A DNA stretch of 54,191 nt from contig CBFIAU010000012.1 of the NCBI GenBank assembly GCA_965660675.1, positions 1-54,191 of the forward strand. Reading direction: 5' to 3'. A program made the position numbers and the translations under genes. This DNA is from UBA12202 sp002691725 (GTDB taxonomy: Bacteria > Pseudomonadota > Alphaproteobacteria > Puniceispirillales > UBA1172). Each line of letters opens with the position of its first letter. Positions within the stretch are counted from its first letter, which is position 1. Below are positions 9,475 to 17,684 of the stretch, piece by piece. The notes under the pieces were generated by a model, which made no database searches, was not told the DNA's origin, and was given only the letters and a program-made list of their open reading frames with translations.

Positions 9475-10809
9475 TTACTCCTCAAAGAAATTACTTTTTT
9501 GATCCTCAATTTTTGCCTTGGCATCATCCATTTTTTGGGCAGCGTCTGCTGCTTCAGCAAAAGGATCGGCATAAATAGGCCGCAATAATAACGCCGCGTC
9601 AGCGCTGATATTCATATCCAGGGCAATGATTTCTGCGGTTGATTGTTTTGACTGAACATCAATAATCCGAACCGTGCCAATGGTCGTTTCCTTGCGCCCG
9701 ATACTCTCCTTTGTGTAAGGGTCTGCCAACCGCTCACCCAATAATACCAGATGATATTCGCTCGCCACTTGCATAGTATCACCGCCCTGACCAATCGTCA
9801 GGGATGAGCCATTAATGGCAACAACCCGCGCCGGATTAATGGCGTTGCTGATAAACTGCCCCAAGTGAAAGGAGACATGGTCATCAAGGGCTGCTTCTGC
9901 TGGATTAACCTGAAACATTCGGCTCTTGGCGTATTTGATCTGTGAGGTAGCAACATCGACAATCCGAACCGAGACTTCGGCAATATCTCTAACCTCACGC
10001 TTAATGGTTGTGGTGCCTAATAACTGGCGATCATTAATCACTCTACCATGCTGGTAAACCGTCAGAATAACCAGATAATCACTGCCAACTCTTTGCCCTA
10101 GCCGAGCTAGTTCAGCCGTTGCCATGCCGCCACTTGCGATCAGATTAAGCTCATTTTGCGTGTCGGCGAGCATTTGCCGATCAAGCATGGCAAAGCGGCG
10201 GGTTTGTGTCAGGTAATCTTCGAGCTTACGGCGCAGTGATCTGGTAAATCTAATCGCCTCCGGATCAGAAGCAATGCTGTTATCCAGATACGGTTCTATT
10301 ACCGACATACGAAGCCTGTTAAGCTGTTTGGAGGCGGTATATTTAGCAACTTTGACCTTTAAGATCACCTCAACATAATTATCAAAATCCGGGCGCAGGC
10401 GTGAGGAGATAATCTCAAAGCTGTCCACCTGCCCTGATGTGGCAGTAGCGATATCTTCAATAAACTCCGATGATGAGGCAAATTCTGTATATTGATCGGT
10501 GTCCGTTACTTGTGTCGAGAGCCGTGAGATCGTCTGCGCTGATATGTCGATCCCATTGATCTGACCGATAGCTATTTTAAGACCATCCAGAATAGCATCA
10601 CGTTGCGTAGGGCCTAGCCCCTCTGCCCTCACCTCAACCAGATTAATGCTTGCCGATGCTTGCGGGGTTAGCGCCGTTGCTCCGGCTGATATCATCAATG
10701 CAACAGCCATCACGGTAACAGCCCTTTTCAATATGCCTGTACTGATCTGGTAGAGTTGATATATGGCGGAAAAACAGCGGCATGCAATCATATCAAAGAC
10801 TCTTATCAT
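9475..10809 (-). CDS. FlgT-like three-domain periplasmic protein (CsgG/TolB-N-type middle domain)
   Basis: About 444 residues from the ATG at 10809, which has AGAAGGA 8-9 nt upstream; a TTG six codons earlier is less likely. A long N-terminal export signal ends near PQASAS. Three regions follow. The first (about 57-158) has the pattern QRDAILDGLKIAIGQINGIDI...GQVDSFEIIS...YVEVILKVKV, as in the N-domain of FlgT and LPP20 proteins. The second (about 165-300) is CsgG/FlgO/TolB-N-like, with RFAMLDRQ, QNELNL, ARLGQRVGSDYLVILTV and VSVRIVD. The third (about 325-400) is a beta-rich domain with TIGQGGD...YHLVLLGERLADP...IGTVRIID, like the FlgT C-domain. In Vibrio, FlgT forms the H-ring around the basal body. 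No flagellar genes are present here, so this is a paralogue in another system. Confident on fold, less on function. Confidence 0.65.
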   Translation of the reverse strand: MIRVFDMIACRCFSAIYQLYQISTGILKRAVTVMAVALMISAGATALTPQASASINLVEVRAEGLGPTQRDAILDGLKIAIGQINGIDISAQTISRLSTQVTDTDQYTEFASSSEFIEDIATATSGQVDSFEIISSRLRPDFDNYVEVILKVKVAKYTASKQLNRLRMSVIEPYLDNSIASDPEAIRFTRSLRRKLEDYLTQTRRFAMLDRQMLADTQNELNLIASGGMATAELARLGQRVGSDYLVILTVYQHGRVINDRQLLGTTTIKREVRDIAEVSVRIVDVATSQIKYAKSRMFQVNPAEAALDDHVSFHLGQFISNAINPARVVAINGSSLTIGQGGDTMQVASEYHLVLLGERLADPYTKESIGRKETTIGTVRIIDVQSKQSTAEIIALDMNISADAALLLRPIYADPFAEAADAAQKMDDAKAKIEDQKSNFFEE

Positions 10810-10835
10810 TATTGATATCCTTCTCAAAAGGCCGT

Positions 10836-11996
10836 TTACCTAATGCCATTCGCATCAAGAATATTCGCCAATTCAATCGCTGTTTTCGTGCCGGCATTGG
10901 CAATCGCATTGCGGATAGCGGTGGCTTCATCAACGCCGCCATCATTCTGCTGGACAGGGCCAAATGCAGCTATGCTAAAAGGCATGCCATCGCGCAGGTC
11001 TATAATCTCCCCAGTGACAGAAACCGCAACCGAATAGCCACTTACTGTCGACGGTTTTGGGATGCCAATATCAATGGTTCCAATAGCCATCAGCTCCATC
11101 CGGCAATCCAGGGCAGCCTTTTCAACAGAAATTAGATTTTCCATCGACATCACCCCGTTCATGGCGATATCTTTTTCAATATCACGAGGGTTCACGCCAC
11201 CACATCTGGCCGCGACATAATCATATTGTGTTGGGCGAAAATTATTTTTGGTGAGCCCTTGTTTCATGCTGACCCCAAAGACCGCATTAATCTTATCATT
11301 TACGGATATCTGAGTCGTGCCTAGCGTTGAGATATTACCGCCTGTGGTAACGCTGCCTGATGACTTGGATTGCGTCATGCTTTCGGTCAGTGTGCTTTCA
11401 ACCGTGTTTGTTCCATCGGATTGATAGGTATTATCCAAGGTGTCTAATGACTTGGTAGAGCTTCTGTTATCGACGGTCGGGGCTAAGGCTTGTAACGTGC
11501 TATCCTGCTGAAACGTGGTTTGGCTAGTCGTGAACAGCCACATCATGCGAATACCGCGGCCGCCAACTGTCCCTGCTTGCTGGGCGAATAACGCATCAAC
11601 CATATTGGTCTTAACGCGGATAACAATTCTTCCATTAAGGACATTTTTCTTGCTTTTGTGTTTTTCATGCTCAAAGGCAACGACAGACACATATTGCGCC
11701 AAGTCCATCACGATCATATCTTTTTTGGCCAAATATTGCTGTATTCTGCCCTGGTTCATACAGCTAGAAACATATTCCTCCCACGCCGCTTTAATAGCCA
11801 TATCCTGCAATTCAGCGATATCTTCATCTTTGGGCTTTGATGATAAAAACTTCGGCGTGTATTTCAAGGACACGTCGGCAGATGCTTCTGTGACACTGCC
11901 GCAAGTCGCATCACTTGCCGCGGTGTTGACATAGCATAGACTCATGAAAATAGCCGTTATGACTATATATAGACGGGATAGGGATATATGCTTCAT
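10836..11996 (-). CDS. secreted LPP20/FlgT-N-like protein
   Basis: A 386-residue protein with a signal peptide (IVITAIFMSLCYVNTAAS). The first 140 residues have an 'AIKAAWEEYVSSCM...IVMDLAQYVSVVAFEHE...GRIVIRVKTNMV' pattern, comparable to the alpha/beta module of LPP20 and FlgT N-domains. A Ser/Thr-rich linker (SKSSGSVTTGGNISTLGTTQ, about 215-235) separates it from a C-terminal domain with paired cysteines (ARCGG, LDCRM) and repeated strands. The ATG follows GAGGT at 6 nt. It is the first gene of the leftward set, 26 bp before the FlgT-like gene. Domain assignment is tentative. Confidence 0.6.
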   Translation of the reverse strand: MKHISLSRLYIVITAIFMSLCYVNTAASDATCGSVTEASADVSLKYTPKFLSSKPKDEDIAELQDMAIKAAWEEYVSSCMNQGRIQQYLAKKDMIVMDLAQYVSVVAFEHEKHKSKKNVLNGRIVIRVKTNMVDALFAQQAGTVGGRGIRMMWLFTTSQTTFQQDSTLQALAPTVDNRSSTKSLDTLDNTYQSDGTNTVESTLTESMTQSKSSGSVTTGGNISTLGTTQISVNDKINAVFGVSMKQGLTKNNFRPTQYDYVAARCGGVNPRDIEKDIAMNGVMSMENLISVEKAALDCRMELMAIGTIDIGIPKPSTVSGYSVAVSVTGEIIDLRDGMPFSIAAFGPVQQNDGGVDEATAIRNAIANAGTKTAIELANILDANGIR

Positions 11997-12142
11997 TATG
12001 ACCTCATTTGATAGTTCAAATATATAATGGACAATTTTGGCTCAAAAAAATTCATTAACTCTTATATTAATTTAGTAAATACTAATAATATTCAACTGTC
12101 AGTATTAGCTCAATAAGCAAGTTACCTGCTAAGGAATTGAAA
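11997..12142. promoter_or_regulatory. divergent promoter region of the two secreted-protein sets
   Basis: A very AT-rich 146-bp gap separates the leftward set (start 11996) from the rightward set (start 12143), so both promoters should lie here. An inverted pair CTAATA (12082-12087) and TATTAG (12103-12108), 15 bp apart, is a possible operator. I cannot assign -35/-10 boxes with confidence. AAGGA at 12130-12134 is the ribosome-binding site of the rightward gene. Confidence 0.4.
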
Positions 12143-12964
12143 ATGAGAACATTTATAATTGGATTATTGGCAAATATATTTTTTAGCCTTAGCTACGCCC
12201 AGGCTTTGGATAGTGTTTTACTTGCCCCGGCAAGCACAAAAACAATGCCGATTGAACGCCTGCATCATGAGCTTGAAGCAGCGTTACTGGATATTGGCGT
12301 TAGTGTAAAAAGCAGAACATTTATCGAAAATGAATTAGATCAGTCGTTAAACAATGCCAGCATTGCGGATATCATAAATATAGCCAAACCATATGCCGAG
12401 GGCTTGCCCGACAGTCTTATTTTAGTTCAGATAGGATTGATCGAAAACAACTCCCCCTACCCTGACCCATATCTGAAAGCGATTGATTTGAAAACAGGTG
12501 ATGTTGTTGCCCAATCCACAACTTTGCCCTTGCTTGACACTAGCTCCAATAGCATTGCCGCCGCTGCCGCCGCCCTGGCACGAAGCCTGGAGAAGCGGCT
12601 TGAGAAGGCAGGCTATGAGACACATATTTCAGACGTCAAGCCGTGGGGCGGCAAGGCGCAACTCCTGCGGCTGTCTTTTGAAGGCTTTGATGGCTGTGAA
12701 CAAGAAGCTGCTATTCAGATCATTGAAAATGAGTTTCCGGGAGTCATCAATATTGATCTCGAAAAAGCGCCAAATCATAATTATGCGATCTATCAGCTCA
12801 ATACCACTGCTCAAACCCAACGCATCCGCAAATGGCTTCAGCTTATGATGGTTGAAACAGGATTGAGGCTTGGCGACGATTATAATATTTACGTTAATAA
12901 TCAAAATATCAGATTAAAAAAGCCTGATATAGTTGAGATATTCTGGTTTCAATGTGGCTCTTAA
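12143..12964 (+). CDS. secreted protein, first of a paralogous pair
   Basis: 273 residues from the ATG at 12143, where AAGGA lies 8 nt upstream; the in-frame TTG at 12137 is too close to that site. A signal peptide (TFIIGLLANIFFSLSYAQA) is followed by an alpha/beta domain (about 22-165) with VLLAPASTK and SLILVQIGLIENN strands, in the manner of FlgO/LpoB-like domains. A C-terminal domain of about 85 residues follows: LRLSFEGFDGCEQEAAIQII, ENEFPGVINI, RIRKWLQLMMVETGL. The same C-terminal pattern recurs in the next gene (EHEFPGFIAI, LNEWLRVSLMEVGID). Function unknown. It heads the rightward operon that continues to the ExbD-like gene. Confidence 0.7.
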   Translation: MRTFIIGLLANIFFSLSYAQALDSVLLAPASTKTMPIERLHHELEAALLDIGVSVKSRTFIENELDQSLNNASIADIINIAKPYAEGLPDSLILVQIGLIENNSPYPDPYLKAIDLKTGDVVAQSTTLPLLDTSSNSIAAAAAALARSLEKRLEKAGYETHISDVKPWGGKAQLLRLSFEGFDGCEQEAAIQIIENEFPGVINIDLEKAPNHNYAIYQLNTTAQTQRIRKWLQLMMVETGLRLGDDYNIYVNNQNIRLKKPDIVEIFWFQCGS

Positions 12965-13005
12965 CCCTGATCTGATAAGATGATCGGAAAAGATGAGGTA
13001 TTACT

Positions 13006-13905
13006 ATGTTAATTCATTCATATTCTAAATCTTTATTCAGCTTGCTCACATTAGCTCTGGCTATCATGCTAGCATTGTTGGCGATGAGCCATAAGACGAT
13101 GGCAAATAGCGTCGTTGTGTTTTCAGAGACGCCAGCAAGCTATCCCTGGGTCAGCCAAAAAGCCACCGACATTATGGCATCACGCTTTAGCAAGGCTGGA
13201 TATATGGTGACCGATAAAACCACCATCTTGACCAAGATTGGCCAGCCCTCAAATGCTCATCGCCAGACCATCCTTGCAGCAAGCTCTGCGATCAGGGCAA
13301 CCATTGGTAACGGGTTCATCATTTTTGTCGATTATGATGAATGGATTGAGCCGAATAGCCGTCAGTTATCCATGCGTCTAGCCGCCCAAATCTATACGAC
13401 CAGCAATGGCTTTGTTGCGAGCTGGGTTGAGCCTAGCCAAGTGATCCTGATCCCTGAGAATTGTAATCAGAGCTGTCTGGATGGGCTGCTGTTGCCAGAA
13501 TTAGAGGCGCAGGCAGACAGTCTGGCCAGCAATATTATCCAAGTCTTAAAAAGGCCAACCGGATCATCAGATGGTGAGGCAAAACCAATTCAGATTTTCA
13601 AAGTCGAAATGATTGATCTTGATAACGAAGAAATGCTTGAGCTGATGGATTTAATGGAACATGAATTCCCTGGATTTATTGCCATAACCCAAACCGAGTC
13701 GCGCTCGCCACGGCTTCGCTTTTCCTATCACACCACGGTATCTGCACAAAAGCTGAATGAATGGCTGCGGGTTAGCCTGATGGAAGTCGGCATTGATCCT
13801 GATGGTGATGCGGCGCTACAAGTCCAATCTGGGTTCATCAGCATTAAACGCTATGACAGTATTGAAAGCCGTGGCAGCACTGGCAACACGCTTAAATTTA
13901 ATTAA
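13006..13905 (+). CDS. secreted protein, second of the paralogous pair
   Basis: A 299-residue protein with a signal peptide (SLLTLALAIMLALLAMSHKTMA). The N-domain has VVVFSETPASYPW and GFIIFVDYDEWI strands and a pair of Cys in NCNQSCLDG. The C-terminal domain (about 195-285) matches that of the preceding protein: FKVEMIDLDNEEMLELMDLM, EHEFPGFIAI and LNEWLRVSLMEVGID. GAGGT precedes the ATG. The two genes are 41 bp apart and probably arose by duplication followed by strong divergence in the N-domain. I see no catalytic residues; a structural or binding role in the periplasm is the simplest guess. Confidence 0.7.
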   Translation: MLIHSYSKSLFSLLTLALAIMLALLAMSHKTMANSVVVFSETPASYPWVSQKATDIMASRFSKAGYMVTDKTTILTKIGQPSNAHRQTILAASSAIRATIGNGFIIFVDYDEWIEPNSRQLSMRLAAQIYTTSNGFVASWVEPSQVILIPENCNQSCLDGLLLPELEAQADSLASNIIQVLKRPTGSSDGEAKPIQIFKVEMIDLDNEEMLELMDLMEHEFPGFIAITQTESRSPRLRFSYHTTVSAQKLNEWLRVSLMEVGIDPDGDAALQVQSGFISIKRYDSIESRGSTGNTLKFN

Positions 13906-13995
13906 ATGCTCAGGTAAAGCATTATTTCATGAAAAAACAGGTCAGATTTTCCCATTTAACATATGAACACATCATGTTGTTAGATGGAGTGATTG

Positions 13996-14391
13996 ATGAT
14001 TTCAGATGATGCCAACCCCCTTGCAGAAGTGGCCTTTGCGCTAGCCATGGCATTTTTCAGCCTCATGGTTTTGATGCTCTTTGCCATTGTTCATCAACCA
14101 GAGGCGGCAGCACCTGAAAGCATAGCGGTATCGTCACCCACATCACAAGACATCCCTGAACAGGCAGAACCGCAATATCTGCTGCTGCACCCGAACGGAT
14201 ATTTTGATGAAAATCTGGCCAGTACTAACCCCAAAAACCTCGATCCATCGCGGCCAGTTATTTTAGCCGTTGAGGATAGCATCGCCATTTCAGATGTCAT
14301 GGCATTCAAACAATCCCATGCTGATCTGGATATTCAGATATCAGCACTGCCTGGCGATATAGCGGCTACCCTGTCTGCCCAAAGCAATTAA
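13996..14391 (+). CDS. ExbD/TolR/MotB-type ion-channel partner, Glu variant
   Basis: 131 residues from the ATG at 13996, which has GGAGTG about 7 nt upstream; the TTG one codon earlier is a less likely start. The layout is a short cytoplasmic N-terminus, one membrane helix (about 8-31) and a periplasmic domain, as in ExbD and TolR. The helix begins NPLAEVAFALAMAFF, which aligns with the TPLIDVVLVLLIIFM of ExbD. The ion-carrying Asp is replaced by Glu (Glu11). The C-terminal region VILAVEDSIAISDVMAFKQ...IQISALPGD fits the small periplasmic domain of ExbD. Its presumed channel partner, the ExbB-like protein, is encoded on the other strand at 20974. It lies between the paired secreted proteins and the lytic transglycosylase in the same orientation. 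Confidence 0.65.
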   Translation: MISDDANPLAEVAFALAMAFFSLMVLMLFAIVHQPEAAAPESIAVSSPTSQDIPEQAEPQYLLLHPNGYFDENLASTNPKNLDPSRPVILAVEDSIAISDVMAFKQSHADLDIQISALPGDIAATLSAQSN

Positions 14392-14415
14392 TCAGAAATA
14401 TATGAGGATCACATT

Positions 14416-15219
14416 ATGCTAATGCCTAAACTCCATCGCCCGACACAAAGTCTGACCATAGTTATGGTCTCATTCGGCTTGCTGTTAATCGCAATTTTAT
14501 CAGCATGTCCGGCATCAGCATCACGCTTTGATCAGAGCGATTATATTAAATCCATGATTATTCAAGAAGCTTTAAAATCAAAATATGTCTCCCCCAGCCT
14601 GGCCTTGGCGGTAGCAGAAACAGAATCCAGTTTCCGCCCTCATGTCGTCAGCCATAAAGGTGCGATAGGTGTGATGCAAATCATGCCCGCTACCGCCAAA
14701 GGTGTTTTTTCTGTTCATCCAGACAGGCTATACCAACCCCGGTTGAATATTCAGCTTGGCATCAGATTTTTAGATGATCTGATCGCCGCCTATGACGGCC
14801 GCATTGATCTGGCATTATCCCATTATAATGGGGGCTCGCGCGTCACCCACACCAATCCACCTAGCATTATTCCAAGCACCCGAGGATATGTGCTGAAAGT
14901 GTTAAGCCGCGCCCAACATTATAAAGGCCAATGGCGCCATATGATGAGAGGTGAGCTGAACCAGCCGCAAATGGTATCAGCGCCGCAAATATTACCGCCT
15001 CAAATATTACTGCCGCAAATATCAACACCGCAATATGACCAGAACGGCCATTATCACTGGCAGAGTGAGGTAAGGGATATTGATTACTGGCTTACGCGGA
15101 AGGATACAAAAATCACCCGCAAGCCCATCCCTTCACACACATCTTTTAGTCAACAACTAGTGACTAAGATGCAACAGAACCGGGCGCGTGTTAGCCAGTG
15201 GATTAAACAGAACTCATAG
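14416..15219 (+). CDS. lytic transglycosylase, SLT domain
   Basis: A 267-residue murein-cleaving enzyme. The SLT (Slt/MltC/EmtA-type) domain spans about residues 42-165, with the catalytic Glu70 in AETESSFRP, then GAIGVMQIMPATAKG and DLALSHYNGGS. The N-terminus has a hydrophobic signal ending LLIAILSAC; Leu28-Ser-Ala-Cys31 would serve as a lipobox, giving an outer-membrane lipoprotein, though cleavage after ASA is also possible. After the enzyme domain comes a short repeat region (APQILPPQILLPQISTPQ) encoded by 15-nt repeats, then a charged tail. It follows the ExbD-like gene by 24 bp. It may open peptidoglycan for a trans-envelope assembly, as dedicated transglycosylases do in secretion systems. 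Confidence 0.88.
   Translation: MLMPKLHRPTQSLTIVMVSFGLLLIAILSACPASASRFDQSDYIKSMIIQEALKSKYVSPSLALAVAETESSFRPHVVSHKGAIGVMQIMPATAKGVFSVHPDRLYQPRLNIQLGIRFLDDLIAAYDGRIDLALSHYNGGSRVTHTNPPSIIPSTRGYVLKVLSRAQHYKGQWRHMMRGELNQPQMVSAPQILPPQILLPQISTPQYDQNGHYHWQSEVRDIDYWLTRKDTKITRKPIPSHTSFSQQLVTKMQQNRARVSQWIKQNS
14970..15035 (+). repeat. in-frame 15-nt tandem repeats in the transglycosylase gene
   Basis: Degenerate copies of CCGCAAATATTACCG encode a Pro-Gln-Ile-Leu-rich linker repeated about four times. The frame is preserved. Confidence 0.65.
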
Positions 15220-15412
15220 CCTTATGTGTATTAACCCCGTTATTCATGATCACGCATTTGAAACCGCTGGATACAGCATTATCTCATCATGTCCGGCAAA
15301 TAATTTGGGTCTTGTAAATAATGCGGCTTCAAGGCTGTTCATTTTATTAAACCATGTTAAATTACACAATTATAATAGAACATATTTACATGCGATCAGA
15401 AATGTTCAGGTC

Positions 15413-17110
15413 ATGAATGATCCTTCGACTATTTTATCTTCTTGGGCAGAGTTCAGGCTTAACCCCCCGTCAGAACATCTGCTGAATTGTTTGCGGAATA
15501 TTAATGATGCGACCGATATTCAAGGTGAGCCTATATTCTCGCCACGAGTGTCCTCATTAATCACCAGCATGGTAGCGTCCAGGTCATATGGCCAGGAGCT
15601 GTATCGGCTATGTGGATTTATGGCGGCGGCGTCTGCATCCGGGATCAATTTTGATGAGCTTTTGTTTGGCGGTAGAGCAACATCGGCACGAGTAAATCAG
15701 CTCTTTAATCAAGCCCGTATCGCTGATGATATTAAGCTTTCAGATCGCCATATTATCCTGACTTCACACAGCCCGACCTATCAAATTGATATGGCGCGCA
15801 GCCCTGTCATCATTGGGCTGGCTGATTTTATCTGTGAGGCGCTGGGGATTGATATCTTTATTAAGATATATGAACGTCTGGGCCAAGACACATCATCTAA
15901 CGCCATTAAAACCACATCAAATGATCTTTCGAAACAAATATACCGATTTCTTGGTGAGCATTTGCCGCGCAGTTCTGAGCGCAAAATCAGTAATCTTCTG
16001 CAAGATTATCTGATGGCCGAGCTTGACGATAATAGTACCATTTCCGCAAGTGATGTTGATAATCAGGTTATTCTCAATTTCTGGTTAGAGAAAAGCCTTG
16101 ATCCTGAGTTAAGCCTCAAGCTTTATGATACTTGCCTGAGGGCTTGGATTACCTTTCGCCAAGGGCTAGACCTCGCCAGCAAATCTAGGGTCAATGCAGA
16201 CAGTTTAAGTGATGCAAATTATCACCTTAATACGCTAATGATGAGCTATTTTGATCAGTCAGAGGAGGATGTCAGCATCTCTGATTATCGCCCGCCAGCA
16301 ATTCAAAGCAGCGACACCTTCATCACAGAAGATAGACGCGGGTTGCAATTTGCCATTCATGAAATGGACAAACCGCCGCTGGATAGCATTAAAATGCTGA
16401 ACAATGGCGAGAAGGCCAGGATTAGCCTGTTGGTACATGCTGACAAGCATGCCACCGCCTTACGCCACTCAGTTTTACGAGGGGCGGTATTTTCGCAAGC
16501 GCAGAACCGCATCACCCAAAGCTTGCGTGATCAGCCACAGGCAAAACTGGATATCATCAGCATGATGCCAGATATTGAGGATGCCGCTTACTCAAACTGG
16601 CTCACAGAATGGAAAGATGTTCTGGCGGTTGCTGACGGCACGCTCAAAACTGCCTGCCAGCGGCTTTTGGAAGCGCAACATATCGAAGGATTAACAATTT
16701 TGGTGCGGCAACTATCCAATGACGCCAGATTAGAGTTATCGCGGTTAATGCAAGATGCCGCGTCATCACCCAACGCATCTAATCAAACCGCGCAAACTGT
16801 CTTTGCCGCCTTAGATAAAAGCAAGGCAAAATCGGCGCTCAAAGCCAAATTGGCAGAGATAAAAACAACAGCTCGTGGCTTTCGTCGGGCAGGCCTGAAA
16901 TCAGCGCCAGCAGGCATTAACGACCTCGACATATGGCATGATAATCTTGCCAGAGCGGCTGAGTTAACAGAGATTATTATCATGGCTATTCAGCGTTTCA
17001 TTGAGGCGATTGCCGCAACTTATGATCTGGACGCCCTGTTCCGCCAAGATCATAAAATCTTTGCCAATCAATTTTTGCTTATTTACAAATCAGAGGGTTA
17101 TCATGATTAA
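15413..17110 (+). CDS. large helical protein of unknown function
   Basis: I take the ATG at 15413, giving 565 residues; ATG 15224 (628 aa) and GTG 15188 (640 aa, overlapping the transglycosylase) are possible. The stretch 15224-15412 is AT-rich and holds a TATAAT-like hexamer at 15371, so it looks more like promoter than coding sequence. There is no signal peptide and no membrane helix. The protein is predicted almost wholly helical, with long amphipathic stretches and a probable coiled coil near the end (AKSALKAKLAEIKTTARGFR). I recognise no family. The stop overlaps the next start by 8 nt (ATGATTAA), so the three genes 15413-19090 are translationally coupled and probably act together in the cytoplasm and inner membrane. 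Confidence 0.65.
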   Translation: MNDPSTILSSWAEFRLNPPSEHLLNCLRNINDATDIQGEPIFSPRVSSLITSMVASRSYGQELYRLCGFMAAASASGINFDELLFGGRATSARVNQLFNQARIADDIKLSDRHIILTSHSPTYQIDMARSPVIIGLADFICEALGIDIFIKIYERLGQDTSSNAIKTTSNDLSKQIYRFLGEHLPRSSERKISNLLQDYLMAELDDNSTISASDVDNQVILNFWLEKSLDPELSLKLYDTCLRAWITFRQGLDLASKSRVNADSLSDANYHLNTLMMSYFDQSEEDVSISDYRPPAIQSSDTFITEDRRGLQFAIHEMDKPPLDSIKMLNNGEKARISLLVHADKHATALRHSVLRGAVFSQAQNRITQSLRDQPQAKLDIISMMPDIEDAAYSNWLTEWKDVLAVADGTLKTACQRLLEAQHIEGLTILVRQLSNDARLELSRLMQDAASSPNASNQTAQTVFAALDKSKAKSALKAKLAEIKTTARGFRRAGLKSAPAGINDLDIWHDNLARAAELTEIIIMAIQRFIEAIAATYDLDALFRQDHKIFANQFLLIYKSEGYHD

Positions 17111-17684
17111 GGAAAACAAAGCTATTCTATCCGATGCTGGTGTTCTATTTGATAAAATCACGGATGCACGGCTCATGCATGATCAGCTTGAAGCAACCAC
17201 ATCTGATGGGCTTAACCTCTATCGCTTATGGCAAATCGCTAACGGGTTAGCTGATGATGATACCCTTCATCAGATATCACAGAACTTTACCGCAAGACGA
17301 CAGTTCAAGGCGATCTTGGCGCAAAAGGCACAAGCTTTTCAGCCCCGGCAAGCCGCCGCCTCAAGTGACAGCAATCATCGGCATGGGACTGATTTTGACG
17401 TCCAGATCATGCCATCTGCTTCACAGGATGGGCTGGTCTATGTGCAGCTAATTTTTCATCAAGATCAAGCCCAACAAGATACATCCGCAAAGATGCTCAT
17501 TTCGCATTGTAACGGTGTATTTCGCCAAAAACCCCTTACAACGCCCCAGACAACACCCCAGACAACATCATTGACGTCATCATTGACGTCATCACAGGAT
17601 CAGCGCATACAAATTCTATTGCATCATGATGATCCCATGCTAACCGATTTAAGAAATCCAGAGACGGAACTTTATATCAAGTGA
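17103..17684 (+). CDS. 193-residue cytoplasmic protein of unknown function
   Basis: The ATG at 17103 lies within the last codons of the upstream gene (8-nt overlap), and the stop overlaps the next start by 4 nt (GTGA), so it sits in a tightly coupled trio. The N-terminal 80 residues are helical (DARLMHDQLEATTSDGLNLY, FTARRQFKAILAQKAQAF). A second part has two beta segments (DFDVQIMPSA, GLVYVQLIFHQD). A repeat-encoded linker (TTPQTTPQTTSLTSSLTSS) precedes the last 30 residues. No motif or family is recognised. Its position suggests an adaptor between the helical protein and the membrane-bound Lon-type-domain protein. Confidence 0.6.
   Translation: MIKENKAILSDAGVLFDKITDARLMHDQLEATTSDGLNLYRLWQIANGLADDDTLHQISQNFTARRQFKAILAQKAQAFQPRQAAASSDSNHRHGTDFDVQIMPSASQDGLVYVQLIFHQDQAQQDTSAKMLISHCNGVFRQKPLTTPQTTPQTTSLTSSLTSSQDQRIQILLHHDDPMLTDLRNPETELYIK
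17544..17590 (+). repeat. two consecutive in-frame 12-nt tandem repeats
   Basis: CCCCAGACAACA is duplicated, and directly after it ATCATTGACGTC is duplicated (17567-17578 and 17579-17590). Both are in frame and expand a Thr/Pro/Ser-rich linker. Confidence 0.75.

Noticed and set aside
10782..11135. 117-codon rightward open frame opposite the FlgT-like and LPP20-like genes
   Set aside because: It is fully antisense to two well-supported coding regions and has no recognisable features.
15188..15412. N-terminal extension of the helical protein from GTG 15188 or ATG 15224
   Set aside because: The first part overlaps the transglycosylase gene and the rest looks like an AT-rich promoter gap with a TATAAT hexamer; ATG 15413 preferred, with moderate confidence.
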